DNA of 64,000 nt. Origin: a beta proteobacterium AAP51. GTDB taxonomy: Bacteria > Pseudomonadota > Gammaproteobacteria > Burkholderiales > Burkholderiaceae_C. The translations under genes were made by a program, and so were the position numbers. Positions 22,479-32,500 of this stretch are shown in pieces (position 1 is the first letter of the stretch; the number at the start of each line of letters is the position of its first letter). A model generated the notes under the pieces. It saw nothing but the letters and a program-made list of their open reading frames with translations. It made no database searches and had not been told where the DNA came from. The DNA lies in contig LJHT01000032.1 of NCBI GenBank assembly GCA_001295905.1, positions 1-64,000 of the forward strand. The letters are read 5' to 3'.

Positions 22479-23041
22479 TCAGCGGGAACGGCGGCGCGCC
22501 ACGGCGCCCAGCAGCGCCAGACCGCTGGCCATCAAGGCCCAGGTGGCGGGCTCGGGTATCGGCGAGGTGCTGAAGTTGGCGTTGTTCGGCGCGAAGTCCG
22601 AAATGCCGGGCACGCCAGAGAAGGTGTTGTTGCGCGGCCAGAGGTTCCAGGTGTAGTCCAGCGGGTTGGTAAAGCCGTTGGCCGGCAGGAAGGACAGCGG
22701 GATGTTGGCGCTGATCGTGTTGCCACTGATGCTCACCGAACCGGCGGGCAAGGCACCCGCGCCGCCCACCGTGCCGGTACCGGCAGGCAGCAGCGAGATG
22801 GTGCGGTCGAAGCGCACGCCATCGATGCCGATGGCCACGAACCCGGCGTTGGTGACACCGGCGCCCCGGTTGACACCCCAGATGTAAGCCGCGTTGGCGG
22901 TGCTGCCGATCGGGCCGGCCATGGTGGCCACCAGCGTGAAGAGGCCTGGGCCCCCAGCGGCCAGGTCATGGCAGCCACGCTGGCCGCCGTGACGAGCCAG
23001 CGGGCGTGGCGAACGGGTGCGGTGGAAGCGATGTGTGCCAT
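22479..23041 (-). pseudogene. PEP-CTERM protein, apparently frameshifted after the signal peptide
   Basis: The C-terminal part encodes a typical PEP-CTERM sorting tail (PIPEPATWALMASGLALLG followed by VARRRSR), preceded by a beta-rich region (GVRFDRTISLLPAG, SFLPANGFTNPLDYTWNLWP). A good signal peptide (MAHIASTAPVRHARWLVTAA ending GAQAS) starts at ATG 23041, but in a different reading frame; the frames switch near a GGGGG run at about 22950-22955. A one-base indel (or sequencing error) would restore a protein of about 188 residues. Upstream in the tail's own frame only non-coding-like sequence is found. Intact versions would be exported and sorted by an exosortase. Confidence 0.6.
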
Positions 23042-23216
23042 GGGGGGGTCTCCGTGAGGGCGTGGGCCGGATCAGAGGAAGCCAGGCGGGGCTGTGGAAG
23101 GTCAACCACCGCTATCGGACGTTCCGGGTGCGCTGTGTTTTTTCTGCCAGCCTGCGGGACAGATCCAGGTGCGGCGCCGGAGCCCGAACCCCTTACTTCA
23201 GCGGGGCAGCCGCTGC

Positions 23217-25535
23217 TCAGCGCTGCGCCGGCTGCTTCAATGCCCGCTCGACGGCCTGCTTCAGTTGCTTCGGGGCCCCGCGCTCGGCGCCGCGGCGGCG
23301 CACGCTCTCGAGCGCATCGCCGCCCAGGCCGGCGAGCATGCGCAGCACCACGCCACCCACCGAAGGTGCCCGGGCGCCCACCTCGGGCAGCCTGGCCCAC
23401 GCGCCGCTGTCCACGCGTTCCAGTGCAGCCTGCAAGGCAGCCGGCTCCACCGCGGCATCGCGCCAGGCCCACCACAGCAAACCGAGCAACAGGTTCTCGC
23501 TCGATGCACCGAGCCGCGCGCCCACGCCCGGCCGGGCGCCGGTGGTGGCCCATTCACTGCGGCCGCTGTGCGCCTCGAAGGCTGCCAGCTGCTGCAGCAG
23601 CCAGCCACGCCACGCAGGCGCCAGCGCCGCAGGCACTGCGGCGATGCGGGCATCCAGGGCCTTCAGCCAGGCGCGCGTGGGCTGGGTGTCGATGCCTTCC
23701 AGCCAGTCTTGCAGCGCGGGTGTGAGCGCGGTGCGCAGCGCCGGATCGGCGCTTTCCCAGGCCTGCTGCGCCGTCGTGCCCCAGTCGTCGTCTTCCCATG
23801 CCAGCTGCAGGCGGCCGGTGGCCGCTTGGCGGCGCAGCGCCTGCCGCAGCGTGGCCACGGCGCGCTTGTCGGAAGCGGCCATCTGCTGTTCTGGGTAAGC
23901 GGCGATGCGACGGCGCAGTTCCTCTTCCGAGGGCGGCGGCGTCTTCGCGGCGATTTCGGCTTGCTGCTCGCGGCTTTCCTGCAGCACTTCGTACAGCGGG
24001 TCGGTCGGGTCCAGCGGCTTGGCCAACTCGGCGGCCAGCCATGCCGACTCGCGCTCGAAACGCCGCACGGCGAACTGTGCGTAGGCCTGCAGCCAGGCGG
24101 CCATGGCCGGTTGCAAGGCGGCCAGGTGCGGCGCGCCGGCGGGCCCGGCCAGCCACTTCACCAGTGGTGCGAAGCCCCAGGCATAACTGCCGGTGACCAG
24201 CTCGTGCGACCAGCGGTCGACCAGCGCCGTCATCCGCTGCAGCACCGCCAGGGCGGTGGCCTCGCCAACCGCTGGCAGCGTCGGCAGCAGCGCCTCGACC
24301 AGCTGCTTGACATGCAAGTCGAGGTCCAGCCCTCCGCCGGGCCGATCGTGGACGTTGGTGGTGGGCTGGGCTTGCTCGTCGTCAACCAGCCGGTCGAGCA
24401 GACCGAGCAACACGGCCTCGCGGCCCGCCGCATCGCGGGACGCGACCTCGGGGCCGCTGGGCAGGTCTGCCAGCGGCTTCGGGTCGCTGCGCCAGGCCGC
24501 TCGCAGCTCGGCGATCCAGGCGTCGGCCAGCACTCGTGGCGCCAGGGGAGCCTGCTGGGCCGCGGCGCGCAGGGTGGCCGCTTCCTGGGCTTGCGCGGTT
24601 TCTTCGGCACGGAGCTCGGCCTCGCGCTTCTGCTCCCAGGCCGAGATGCGCAGCGGCGCTGCCGTGGCCGGCAGCACCGACACGTCGAGCCCCAGCCCGG
24701 CCAGCCAAGGGCGCATCATCTCCAGGTAGGCGGCACCGTTGTTGGTGAAGCGGCCCTGGCGTTCGACCAGCACCTGCTGCGCCCTTGCGAAGTCGCCCAG
24801 CAGCACGGCCGCGGCGATGCGCATGTCGACATCGACCGTCAGCAGCGAGGCCTCCTGGTCGGCCAGGCCGCGCAGCGAGCCGTGCTCTTCCAGCCAGGGC
24901 AGGCCGACCTCGAGCATGCCGCGCACGACACCATCGGCCAGCGGCCCCATGTCGACATGCGGCGACAACTTCCATTCGTCGACCCGGCAGGGCCGCGCGC
25001 AGGGGTGCTCTGGCGGCAGCGCCGACATCAACTGCCCGAGCCGGGCGCGCGCCTGGCCGGCGGCTTCGTCGGGTTGGCTGATGTGCTCGAGCAGCCAGGC
25101 CTGGCCGGGCCGCTGTGCTGCCAAGCGCATCAGCGCCGGGTACTGCACCGAGAGGTTGACGTAGAACTCGCCGCGCGGGCCGTCGTTCCACTTGCCGGCC
25201 TGCACCTGCACGATCTTCCAATGCGCTGCGTCGCCCACGCCCGCAGCCAGCGCGAGCATCCGGCCCTTGCGCTTGTAGCCCAGCGGCGCCAGGGCGGCGC
25301 CCAGGCGCTTGGCCACGTAATCGATCTTGAGGCCGGCCTTGCTGTCGGGCGCGGGCACTGCCAACGCGGCGCTGCTCAGGCCGGCCTCGCTGCACTGCCG
25401 AGGCGGCGGCAAACCCACCGGCAGCGCCGGCGCTCGGAGTTGGTGACGGGATGGCGCGCGCCGCGCGCCTGCAATGCCTGCAGCTGTTTCATCGGTGCTC
25501 CCTGGGGGCCGAGCGGTCTGCGCCGCCTCGTCCAT
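23217..25535 (-). CDS. Large hypothetical protein with DUF4304-like N-terminus
   Basis: About 772 cytoplasmic residues. Early in the mature frame, IDYVAKRLGAALAPLGYKRK, a WKIVQVQAGKWND stretch and an EFYVNLSVQYPALM segment follow the DUF4304 pattern (immunity/defence-associated proteins of unknown action). The middle is helical and charged (EAELRAEETAQAQEAATLRA). The C-terminal part (LLLGLLWWAW then VGARAPSVGGVVLRML and PKQLKQAVERALKQ) resembles HEAT-like ends of DUF4132-type proteins as I remember them. ATG 25535 is the best start; the open frame extends further upstream. It is divergent from mscS. Function unknown. Confidence 0.75.
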   Translation of the reverse strand: MDEAAQTARPPGSTDETAAGIAGARRAPSRHQLRAPALPVGLPPPRQCSEAGLSSAALAVPAPDSKAGLKIDYVAKRLGAALAPLGYKRKGRMLALAAGVGDAAHWKIVQVQAGKWNDGPRGEFYVNLSVQYPALMRLAAQRPGQAWLLEHISQPDEAAGQARARLGQLMSALPPEHPCARPCRVDEWKLSPHVDMGPLADGVVRGMLEVGLPWLEEHGSLRGLADQEASLLTVDVDMRIAAAVLLGDFARAQQVLVERQGRFTNNGAAYLEMMRPWLAGLGLDVSVLPATAAPLRISAWEQKREAELRAEETAQAQEAATLRAAAQQAPLAPRVLADAWIAELRAAWRSDPKPLADLPSGPEVASRDAAGREAVLLGLLDRLVDDEQAQPTTNVHDRPGGGLDLDLHVKQLVEALLPTLPAVGEATALAVLQRMTALVDRWSHELVTGSYAWGFAPLVKWLAGPAGAPHLAALQPAMAAWLQAYAQFAVRRFERESAWLAAELAKPLDPTDPLYEVLQESREQQAEIAAKTPPPSEEELRRRIAAYPEQQMAASDKRAVATLRQALRRQAATGRLQLAWEDDDWGTTAQQAWESADPALRTALTPALQDWLEGIDTQPTRAWLKALDARIAAVPAALAPAWRGWLLQQLAAFEAHSGRSEWATTGARPGVGARLGASSENLLLGLLWWAWRDAAVEPAALQAALERVDSGAWARLPEVGARAPSVGGVVLRMLAGLGGDALESVRRRGAERGAPKQLKQAVERALKQPAQR

Positions 25536-25675
25536 GGTTTGATTGTGCAGGCCCGTCGCCACGCCGTGGCGCTGCAGCGGCAGCCCGCCCCGCTGCCCCC
25601 ACCCAGTGCCAGGCGCCGTGCGATAGTTCCTGCGCACCCTCACTTTCCGAGGGGTTCGCCAGGAGGAATCGAGTG

Positions 25676-26488
25676 ATGGACATGTCGGCCTTTCAGCAGT
25701 TCATGAGCACCACAGTCAGCGAGCTGGCCGTCAAGGTGCTGGCGGCCATAGCGTTCTGGATCGTGGGCCGCTGGCTCATCGGCCGCGTGATCGCGGTGAT
25801 GCAGGCGGCGATGAACCGCAACAACGTCGACCCGACGCTGACGAAGTACCTCGGGTCGATCATCGCCGTCACGTTGAACATCGCCCTCGTGCTGGGCATC
25901 CTGGGCTACTTCGGCATCCAGACGACCAGCTTCGCCGCCATGCTGGCCGGCGCGGGCGTGGCCATTGGCGCGGCCTGGAGCGGCATGCTCGGCAACTTCG
26001 CCGCCGGTGCCTTCATGCTGGTGCTGCGCCCGTTCAAGGTGGGCGATTTCGTGCAGATCGGCGGCATCACGGGCACCGTGCATGAACTCGGGCTCTTCGG
26101 CACGACCCTCATCACGCCGGACAACGTGATGACGCTGGTGGGCAACGGCAAGGTCTTCGGCGACACCGTCTCCAACTACAGCGCGCTGCCCTACCGGCGC
26201 GTCGACCGCACGGCGCAGCTGGCCGGTGGTGTCGACGTGGCCGAGGCCATCGCGAAGCTGAAGGCGGCCGTGGCGGCCATTCCCAACGTCAAGGCCAGCC
26301 CCGCGCCCGATGTGGCGCTGCTCGAGCTGAACCTGGTGGGCCCGGTGATCGCGGTGCGCCCCTATGCACACACCGACCACTACTGGCAGGTCTACTTCGA
26401 CACCAACGAGGCCATCGTGCGCGTGGCGCAGGAAGCCGGCTGGCCGGCGCCCACGCCGACGCAGATCATGAAGACCGTGGCCGCCTGA
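25676..26488 (+). CDS. Small-conductance mechanosensitive channel (MscS family)
   Basis: 270 residues, the minimal MscS size. Three N-terminal helices include the pore-lining TM3 (AGAGVAIGAAWSGMLGNFAAGA, with the Ala/Gly packing pattern), then the beta domain signature RPFKVGDFVQIGGITGTVHELGLFGTTLIT and LVGNGKVFGDTVSNYS, and a C-terminal alpha/beta vestibule. It opens on membrane tension to release solutes during hypo-osmotic shock. The AGGAGG ribosome site lies nine nt before the ATG. Confidence 0.95.
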   Translation: MDMSAFQQFMSTTVSELAVKVLAAIAFWIVGRWLIGRVIAVMQAAMNRNNVDPTLTKYLGSIIAVTLNIALVLGILGYFGIQTTSFAAMLAGAGVAIGAAWSGMLGNFAAGAFMLVLRPFKVGDFVQIGGITGTVHELGLFGTTLITPDNVMTLVGNGKVFGDTVSNYSALPYRRVDRTAQLAGGVDVAEAIAKLKAAVAAIPNVKASPAPDVALLELNLVGPVIAVRPYAHTDHYWQVYFDTNEAIVRVAQEAGWPAPTPTQIMKTVAA

Positions 26489-26973
26489 TGGACGCCAGCT
26501 ACCGCCCTGCGAGGGTGTCGTAGGGCGGCAGGTTCAGCGCCACCAGCGCTGCCGCGTCGCAGGCTTGCTCAAGCTCCTCTGCGGCGCGTGCCCAACCCTC
26601 CAGGATCATCGCGTCTTCGGGCGAAGACGCGTCAGACTCCACCCAGGGCCGCATCCTGCGGATGAGGTTGTGTTGGCGACCAAGGTCACGTCAGGCGCGC
26701 GCCTTTGCGTGATGCGCGCGTCCTTGGGGCCGGTTTCGCAGGTCTTTTCCAGCCACTGCGGGTGCAGGACACCCGCCTTGGGTTTGAGCGTTTCCGCGGT
26801 GTCGGTGTGCGTCGCGGTGCGGGTCCCCTGCTTGGCGTCGTCGGCCTGGAGTGCGCGGTACAAGTCGGTCTGGGATCGTGGTGAGTACAAGGAGGCGCTT
26901 TGGGGGGAAGCCACTGCGGCGTGGCGGCGTGTAGCTCCGCCAGGGCGGCCCAGAGCTGCCTCAGGCCAGCAGC
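26489..26973. other. 485-nt region without an intact gene
   Basis: Between mscS and the CPBP gene lies degenerate-looking sequence. The minus strand carries short open stretches in alternating frames, one of which (26499-26690) has protein-like composition and is listed as a remnant; another reads ...LYSPRSQTDLYRALQADDAK... in a neighbouring frame. A 9-bp-stem hairpin (26610-26631, CGCGTCTTC/GAAGACGCG, loop GGGC) lies inside the remnant. GC content is slightly lower than in flanking genes. It looks like a decayed gene or scar. Confidence 0.45.
26499..26690 (-). pseudogene. C-terminal remnant of an unrecognised gene
   Basis: An open frame of 63 residues without an upstream start beyond an immediate TGA. 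It contains LIRRMRPWVESDASSPEDAM, a helix AARAAEELEQACDAAALVAL-like run and NLPPYDTLAGR before the stop. Amino-acid usage is natural (amphipathic helix, acidic/basic balance), unlike shadow frames. An internal ATG at 26654 would give a 51-residue protein, so a small functional ORF cannot be excluded. No family recognised. Confidence 0.35.
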
Positions 26974-27861
26974 TCAGCTCGGTGCAGTTTCGCGAGCCTT
27001 CCGCTTCCAGACCGGCGGCACGACCTGGCCGCGCCGTGCCGCCATGACCGCCATCACGATGCCCGTCGTCGTGCACAGCAGCAGCGCCAGGAGGGACGAC
27101 TCGACGCCGAACTTGCCGCCGGTCAGCAAGTCAGGGCCCGTGACTGTGGAGCGGATCAGGCCCGGCTGTGCTTCGTTGCCCGAGACGATGCCCGAGAAGA
27201 TGGCCGACTGCGTGTAGTTCCAGGCGAGGTGGAAGCCGATGCTCAGCCACAGCCGGCGCGTCAGCATGAAGGCTGCACCCAGCAGGACGCCGGCCTCTAC
27301 GGCGATGAAGAGCGCGCCCTCCAGCGTGCCTTCCGGGTTCATCAGGTGGGTGAGGCCGAACACCAGCGACGAGACCGCCAGCGCCACCCAACTGCCCAGC
27401 CAGCTTTCCAGCGACAGGAACAGCACGCCGCGGAACAGCAGCTCCTCGAAGACGCTGGAGCTGATGGCCATGGCCAGCGCCGGCACGAGGTCGCTCTACG
27501 GGTTCAGCCCTTCGATGCGGTAGATGCCCAGGGCCATCAGCACCAGCTCGCACACGGTGTAGAGCCCGGCGCCGATGAGCAGCCCGATGCCGAGTTCGCG
27601 GCCCATGCCGGGCAGCCGCAGCTCAGTGACGGGCCGCTGCTCGATGAAATGCGCGTACCCCAGGTAGACGGCGAAGCCGGCAATCGCCAGCGCGACGATG
27701 TGCTGCACGGCCTTCACGGGCTCGGCGGCGTAGCTGCTCATCACGTCGCCGTTCAGGCCCATCATCAACAGCAGCAAGAAGCCCAGCAGCAGCACGCGCG
27801 CCGGGGGTGAGCCGAGCACACGGCGCCGCAGGTGGGTCGGGCTGTAGGTCGTGGTCGGCAT
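26974..27861 (-). pseudogene. CPBP-family intramembrane metalloprotease interrupted by an in-frame amber codon
   Basis: The two halves lie in the same frame and join across a single TAG at 27496-27498 (RIEGLNP-stop-SDLVPALAM). Read through, they form a 295-residue multi-helix protein with all CPBP (CAAX-protease/bacteriocin-processing) motifs after the stop: EELLFRG, FGLTHLMNPEG and FHLAWNYTQ, the glutamates and histidines that bind the active-site metal. A TGG-to-TAG change at a position where Trp is plausible explains it. The ATG has a GAGGTG ribosome site. The gene is either inactivated recently, read through, or affected by a base-call error. Before the lesion it would have been an inner-membrane protease or immunity-like protein. 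Confidence 0.8.
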
Positions 27862-28087
27862 CGGTGCACCTCGGGCAGGGCCCAGACGGTAGCTGCGCGA
27901 TGGTAGAGGCCCGCCCCCGCAGGCGCCAGCCTGGCAGCGGCAGCGCCGCTGCGGCGCATGGGCCCTGCCTCGAGGGCTCGCTGGGTTTCCGGTCTGGCGC
28001 TGGCGGAGGCTGCAGCCTAGGGGTGGAAGTCGTCTCGTCGGCCGCCGAACATGGCGGCCTCCATCAAACAGCAAGGAGCGTCACGCC

Positions 28088-29527
28088 ATGACCGAACCCG
28101 ACCGCCGTCGTTTGCTGCAGACCGCCGCCGCCTTGATGGCCGTGGTGGGCTTCGATGCCCACAGTGGCCAGTGGCTCACCGCGCCTCAAGCCGGCGCCAC
28201 GACGCTGCCGCTGCTGGAAGGGCAACTGCTGTTCGACGCAGCCAGCCGCCAGGCGGTGGCCACCGATTTCGGCCGCGCCGTGAGCCGGGTGCCGGTGGCC
28301 GTGCTGCGGCCCGGCTCGGTGGCCGACATCGTGAAGATGGTGCGCTTCTGCCGCCGCTTCGGCTTGCCGGTGGCTGCGCGCGGCCAGGGGCACACCATGT
28401 ACGGTCAGTCGCAGGTCCGCGACGGCCTGGTGATCGAGATGGGCTCGCTCGCCCGCATCCATGCGATCGAGGCCGACCGCGCGGTCGTGGATGCCGGCGT
28501 GGTGTGGCGGGACCTGCTCGCCGCCACGGTGGCCCAGGGCCTCACGCCGCCCGTGCTCACCGACTACATCCGGCTGTCGGTGGGCGGCACGCTGTCGGTG
28601 GGCGGTGTCAACGGCACCAGCTACCGGCAGGGCACGCAGATCGACAACGTGCTGGCGCTGCAGGTGGTCACCGGCGAGGGCGAACTGCTGAGCTGTTCGC
28701 CCACCGAGCGCCGCTCGCTCTTCGAGGCGGTGCTCGGCGGCCTGGGACAGTGCGCGATCATCGTGCGCGCCACGCTGAAGCTGCAGCCGGCGCCGGCCAT
28801 GGCGCGCGACTTCCAGATGGTCTATCCGACGCTGGACGCGCTGATGGCCGACTTCCGTGTGCTGCTGGCCGACGGGCGCTTCAGCTATATCGAGGCGCTG
28901 ATGCCGGCGCTTCCCACGGGGGGCTATGTCCATGTGCTGCAGGGTGTGGCCTTCTACGACGGCACGCCGCCCGACAACGCCGCCTTGCTGGCCGGCCTGA
29001 ACTTCATCCCCGGCACGTTCACGCCCACCGACCTGAGCTACTTCGCCTTCTGCGACCGTCTGGAAGGCCTGGTGGCCGGTCTCACCGCCAGCGGCCGCTG
29101 GACGCTGCCGCATCCGTGGCTGGACATGTTCGTGCCCGATGCCGCGGCCGAAGCTTTCATCGCCTCGGTGCAGTCGCAGCTGGGGGCGGTGGACCTGCCG
29201 GACCTGCCGCTCATCGTGTACGGCTTCAAGCGAAGCCGGCTGACGCGGCCTCTCTTCCGGACGCCGGCCAGCGAGACCTTCTTTCTCGTCGACGTGCTGC
29301 GCACCACGGACCCGCCGGCGGTGCCGCACGCGGTGGCGCAGAACCGCGCCTTCTACGATGCCGCCGTGGCGGCCGGCGGGCGCTTCTACCCCATCAGCGC
29401 GGTGCCGATGTCGCGCACCGACTGGCGGCGCCACTTCCAGCCGGAGTGGGGCCGGTTGGCGTCGGCCAAGCAACGCCACGACCCGGCCGGGATCCTCACG
29501 CCGGGGCCTGGCATCTTCGGCGGCTGA
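28088..29527 (+). CDS. Tat-exported FAD oxidase, cytokinin-dehydrogenase-like
   Basis: 479 residues. A twin-arginine signal (DRRRLLQTAAALMAVVG) precedes a VAO/PCMH-type FAD domain: VAARGQGHTMYGQ carries H102, the position of the covalent flavin histidine, and a later stretch reads LTDYIRLSVGGTLSVGG then VVTGEGELLSCS and EAVLGGLGQCAII. These closely follow plant cytokinin oxidase, including an Asp (D159) where the plant enzymes have their catalytic Asp in WTDYL. The C-terminal half ends RHDPAGILTPGPGIF, also the CKX ending. The natural substrate may be a cytokinin or another amine/alcohol. Monocistronic with an AAGGAG site, followed by a terminator hairpin. Confidence 0.88.
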   Translation: MTEPDRRRLLQTAAALMAVVGFDAHSGQWLTAPQAGATTLPLLEGQLLFDAASRQAVATDFGRAVSRVPVAVLRPGSVADIVKMVRFCRRFGLPVAARGQGHTMYGQSQVRDGLVIEMGSLARIHAIEADRAVVDAGVVWRDLLAATVAQGLTPPVLTDYIRLSVGGTLSVGGVNGTSYRQGTQIDNVLALQVVTGEGELLSCSPTERRSLFEAVLGGLGQCAIIVRATLKLQPAPAMARDFQMVYPTLDALMADFRVLLADGRFSYIEALMPALPTGGYVHVLQGVAFYDGTPPDNAALLAGLNFIPGTFTPTDLSYFAFCDRLEGLVAGLTASGRWTLPHPWLDMFVPDAAAEAFIASVQSQLGAVDLPDLPLIVYGFKRSRLTRPLFRTPASETFFLVDVLRTTDPPAVPHAVAQNRAFYDAAVAAGGRFYPISAVPMSRTDWRRHFQPEWGRLASAKQRHDPAGILTPGPGIFGG

Positions 29528-29542
29528 CGCAGGGCGCCGGGG

Positions 29543-29565
29543 CCCCGGGCCGCAGGGGCCCGGGG
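29543..29565. terminator. GC-rich hairpin between convergent genes
   Basis: Perfect 9-bp stem CCCCGGGCC/GGCCCGGGG with a 5-nt loop, placed in the 46-nt gap between two convergent stop codons. There is no U-tract, so it may act as a Rho-aided or bidirectional stop. Confidence 0.55.
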
Positions 29566-29573
29566 GGCAACGC

Positions 29574-32500
29574 TCAGGCCGGGCGGCCAGCGCCCAGCCG
29601 CCGGCGGGCCAGCAGCACCGCCACGCCCATCAGCATGGCCATCCAGGTGGCCGGCTCGGGCACGGCGCTGATGTTCAGGCGCAGCGCATCGCTGCCGTAG
29701 TCCAGCTGCGCCACCCAGCTGGGGTCGAGCCCGCCCACCGTGAAGCTGGCGAAGCTGCCGCTGAAGCTGGCCCAGTCGATCAGGCGCAGCGTGGCGCCCT
29801 GCTCGGGCACCATGAAGCTGCCGTCGAGCTGCAGGCTCAGCGTGCCGCCCAGCAGCGCGGTCTCGGTCACGCGCACCGGCGCTGCCGTCAGCGAGGCCGT
29901 GCCCAGACCCGTCAGCAGCAGCCGGCCGGTCTCGGTGAAGTCCATCCGGTGCATGAGGGTGCCGGCGCCCGGCGCAAAGGTCTGCCGGAACAGCACCTGG
30001 TTGACGTAGCGGCCGCTGCCATCCACGTCGTCGTTGAACACCAGCGCCTGCCCGGGGCCCGCGCCGCCGCCGACGATGCCGTTGTTGGTGAAGCGGCCCA
30101 GCACCGTGCCGCCGGTGGGGGCCTGCAGCAGATGGCCCGGCTGCAGCCGCGCGCCCTGGAAAGTTTGCAGCGTGCCGCGGGTGTCCAGCGTGCTCGACCG
30201 GCCCAGCGTCACGGTGGCCGCCGACATCAGCACCAGGCGGGCATCGGCGCCGACGGAGATGATGCCTTCGGTGCTGAAGCCGTCGGCCAGGTTGGGGTTG
30301 CCCACGCTCAGCGTGCCGCCCTCGGCGGTGATGCGGGTGTCGGCACCGCCGCGCAGCGTGGCCACGCCCAGCAGGCCGAAGCCCTGAACGTTCGTGCCGC
30401 CGCTGGGCTCGTAGATCGAATTGCCCACCACCTGCCCGCCCTGCAAGCTGAGGAGGCCGGCGCGCACGGTGGCGCTGTCGTTCAGAACCAGGGTGCCCGT
30501 GCCCACGCGCAGCTCGTTCGTCACCGCCAGCACCTGGTCGCCCGAGAGCGCGAACACGCGGCCGAAGTAGGGCGTGCTGCCCAGCGTGACGCCCTGCTGG
30601 CCTGTGATCTCCAGCGTGCCGCCGGTCCAGTTCAGGCGCGCACCATCGGCGAAGGCCAGGTTGCGCGCCGAGAAGGTACCTCCGGAACCCAGGCTAACCA
30701 CGCTGTTGGCCTGCAGGGTGGCCGTGCCGGTGCTGCGCACGAGGCCGCCGTTGTTCACTATCAGCAGGCCGCCGATGCGGCCGGGGTCGCTGCCGCCGAT
30801 GCCGAGGTTGCCGTCGATGAACCAGGCCGCCTGCGGGCTGTTGACGGTGACGCTGCCGCTGGTGCTGGAACTGCCGACGGGCAGGCTGCCGATGGTGGCC
30901 GACCCGGAACGCAGCGTGCCGTCGCGCACCTCGATGCTGCCGCTGCCACCCGCGCCTATGTCCAGCGTGCCGTTGACCAGCCATGAAGGCAGGTCGGGCC
31001 CGTTGTTGTCCATCACCACCCGGCCGCTGCCGCCGGGCAGGCCGATGCTGGCGGCGCCGGTGCTCAGCTGCGCGGCGCCCGAAAGCGTGAGCTCGGCCGT
31101 GCCGGCCTTGCCGACGACGAAGCCCTGCGTGTTGGTCCACCGCGTCGGCGCCGGGCTGGTGCCCGCCACCAGCACGCGGGCCAAGGAGCCGGCACGCTCG
31201 GCCAGCACGGCCGTGGTGCTTTGCAGCTGCGTGCCGCCGGTGAGGTCCATGCGCGCGCTGCCGGCGTCGGCCAGCCGCAGTTCGCCATTCACGTTCAAGG
31301 TGGCGGCATCGGCCAGCACGCTGCCGGTGAACTGCGTGTTGCCCGGCAGGGGCGACAGGCCCACCGTGGTGCTGCCGGTGTTGACGGTGGCGCCCGAGGC
31401 CAGGAACAGCCAGCCTTGCGAGGCCGAGCCGATGACCAGCGTGCCATTGTTCTGCCAGCGCCCGGCGGTGCTCAGGTTCACCTCGCCCGCGCCGCCTTGC
31501 AGGCCCACCACGGCGCCCTGGGTGGTGAGCAGCGCGCCGCCGTTCACCACTGCCGCGCCAGTGCCGCGCTGGCCCACCACGAAGCTGCCGCCCACGCCCC
31601 AGCTGGCCGAGTTGTCGAGCTGCAGCGTGCCCTGGCCCAGCGCATCCAGCCCCAGCACCATGTTGCCGGCCACGCTGCCTTGTGCGTTGTTCAGCGACAA
31701 GCGGCCCTGGCCCTGCTGGCCCACGGTGATGGCGCCCGTGTTGCTCCAGGTGCTGCCGGCGCCGCTGAGCGCGACCACGCCGTTGCCGCCCACGCTCTGC
31801 CCGATGATGCCGGTGACCGAGCTGAGCAGGCCGCCGCCATTGACGTTCACCGTGCCCTGGCCGGCGCTCCCCACCGTCAGCGTGAGGCCGGCGGCGAAGC
31901 TGCCGCCCTGGTCGAGCGCCAGCGTGCCCGTGCTGCCGGGCAGCACGCCCAGCGTGGCCGCCAGCGCGGTGGCCGAGGCGCCCACGCCGGCCACGTCGAG
32001 CCGGCCGCTGCCGCCTTGGCCCATCACCAGGGCCGCGCTGTTGGTCCAGCGGCCGCCGGCCTGCACGCTGGCACTGCCACGGTCGGCGGCGGTTTCGCCC
32101 ATCGTCGCGCCCGCGCTGGTGAAGCGCGAACCTGCGTCCACCGCCAGCGCGCCCGTGCTCACGAGCGCACTGCCGCCACCCAGCGTGACGCCGCCGTTCA
32201 CCACCCACTGCGCGCCGCCGCTCACGCGGGCGGTGGCGGCATTGGCCACGGCCAGCGAGGTGGCGCCGTTCCAGCGGGCCGCAGCGCCGGCCAGGGCCAG
32301 CTCGCCACCGCCCACGGTGACGGGCCCACCGCTCGTCACGCTGCCGGCGAACACCTGCCGCCCGGCGCCTGACTTGCTGAAGGCCGAGCTGCCGGTGATG
32401 GCGCCGCTGAAGCTGCGTTCGCCGCTGGCCACTGCCAGCGAAGTGAAGCCGTCGGCCTGCCAGCTGCCGCCGCCGCTGATGCCGCCGATGAACTGGCTGC

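Noticed and set aside
26610-26631. Rho-independent terminator for mscS
   Set aside because: Good 9-bp stem but no U-tract, more than 120 nt past the stop, and inside a coding remnant.
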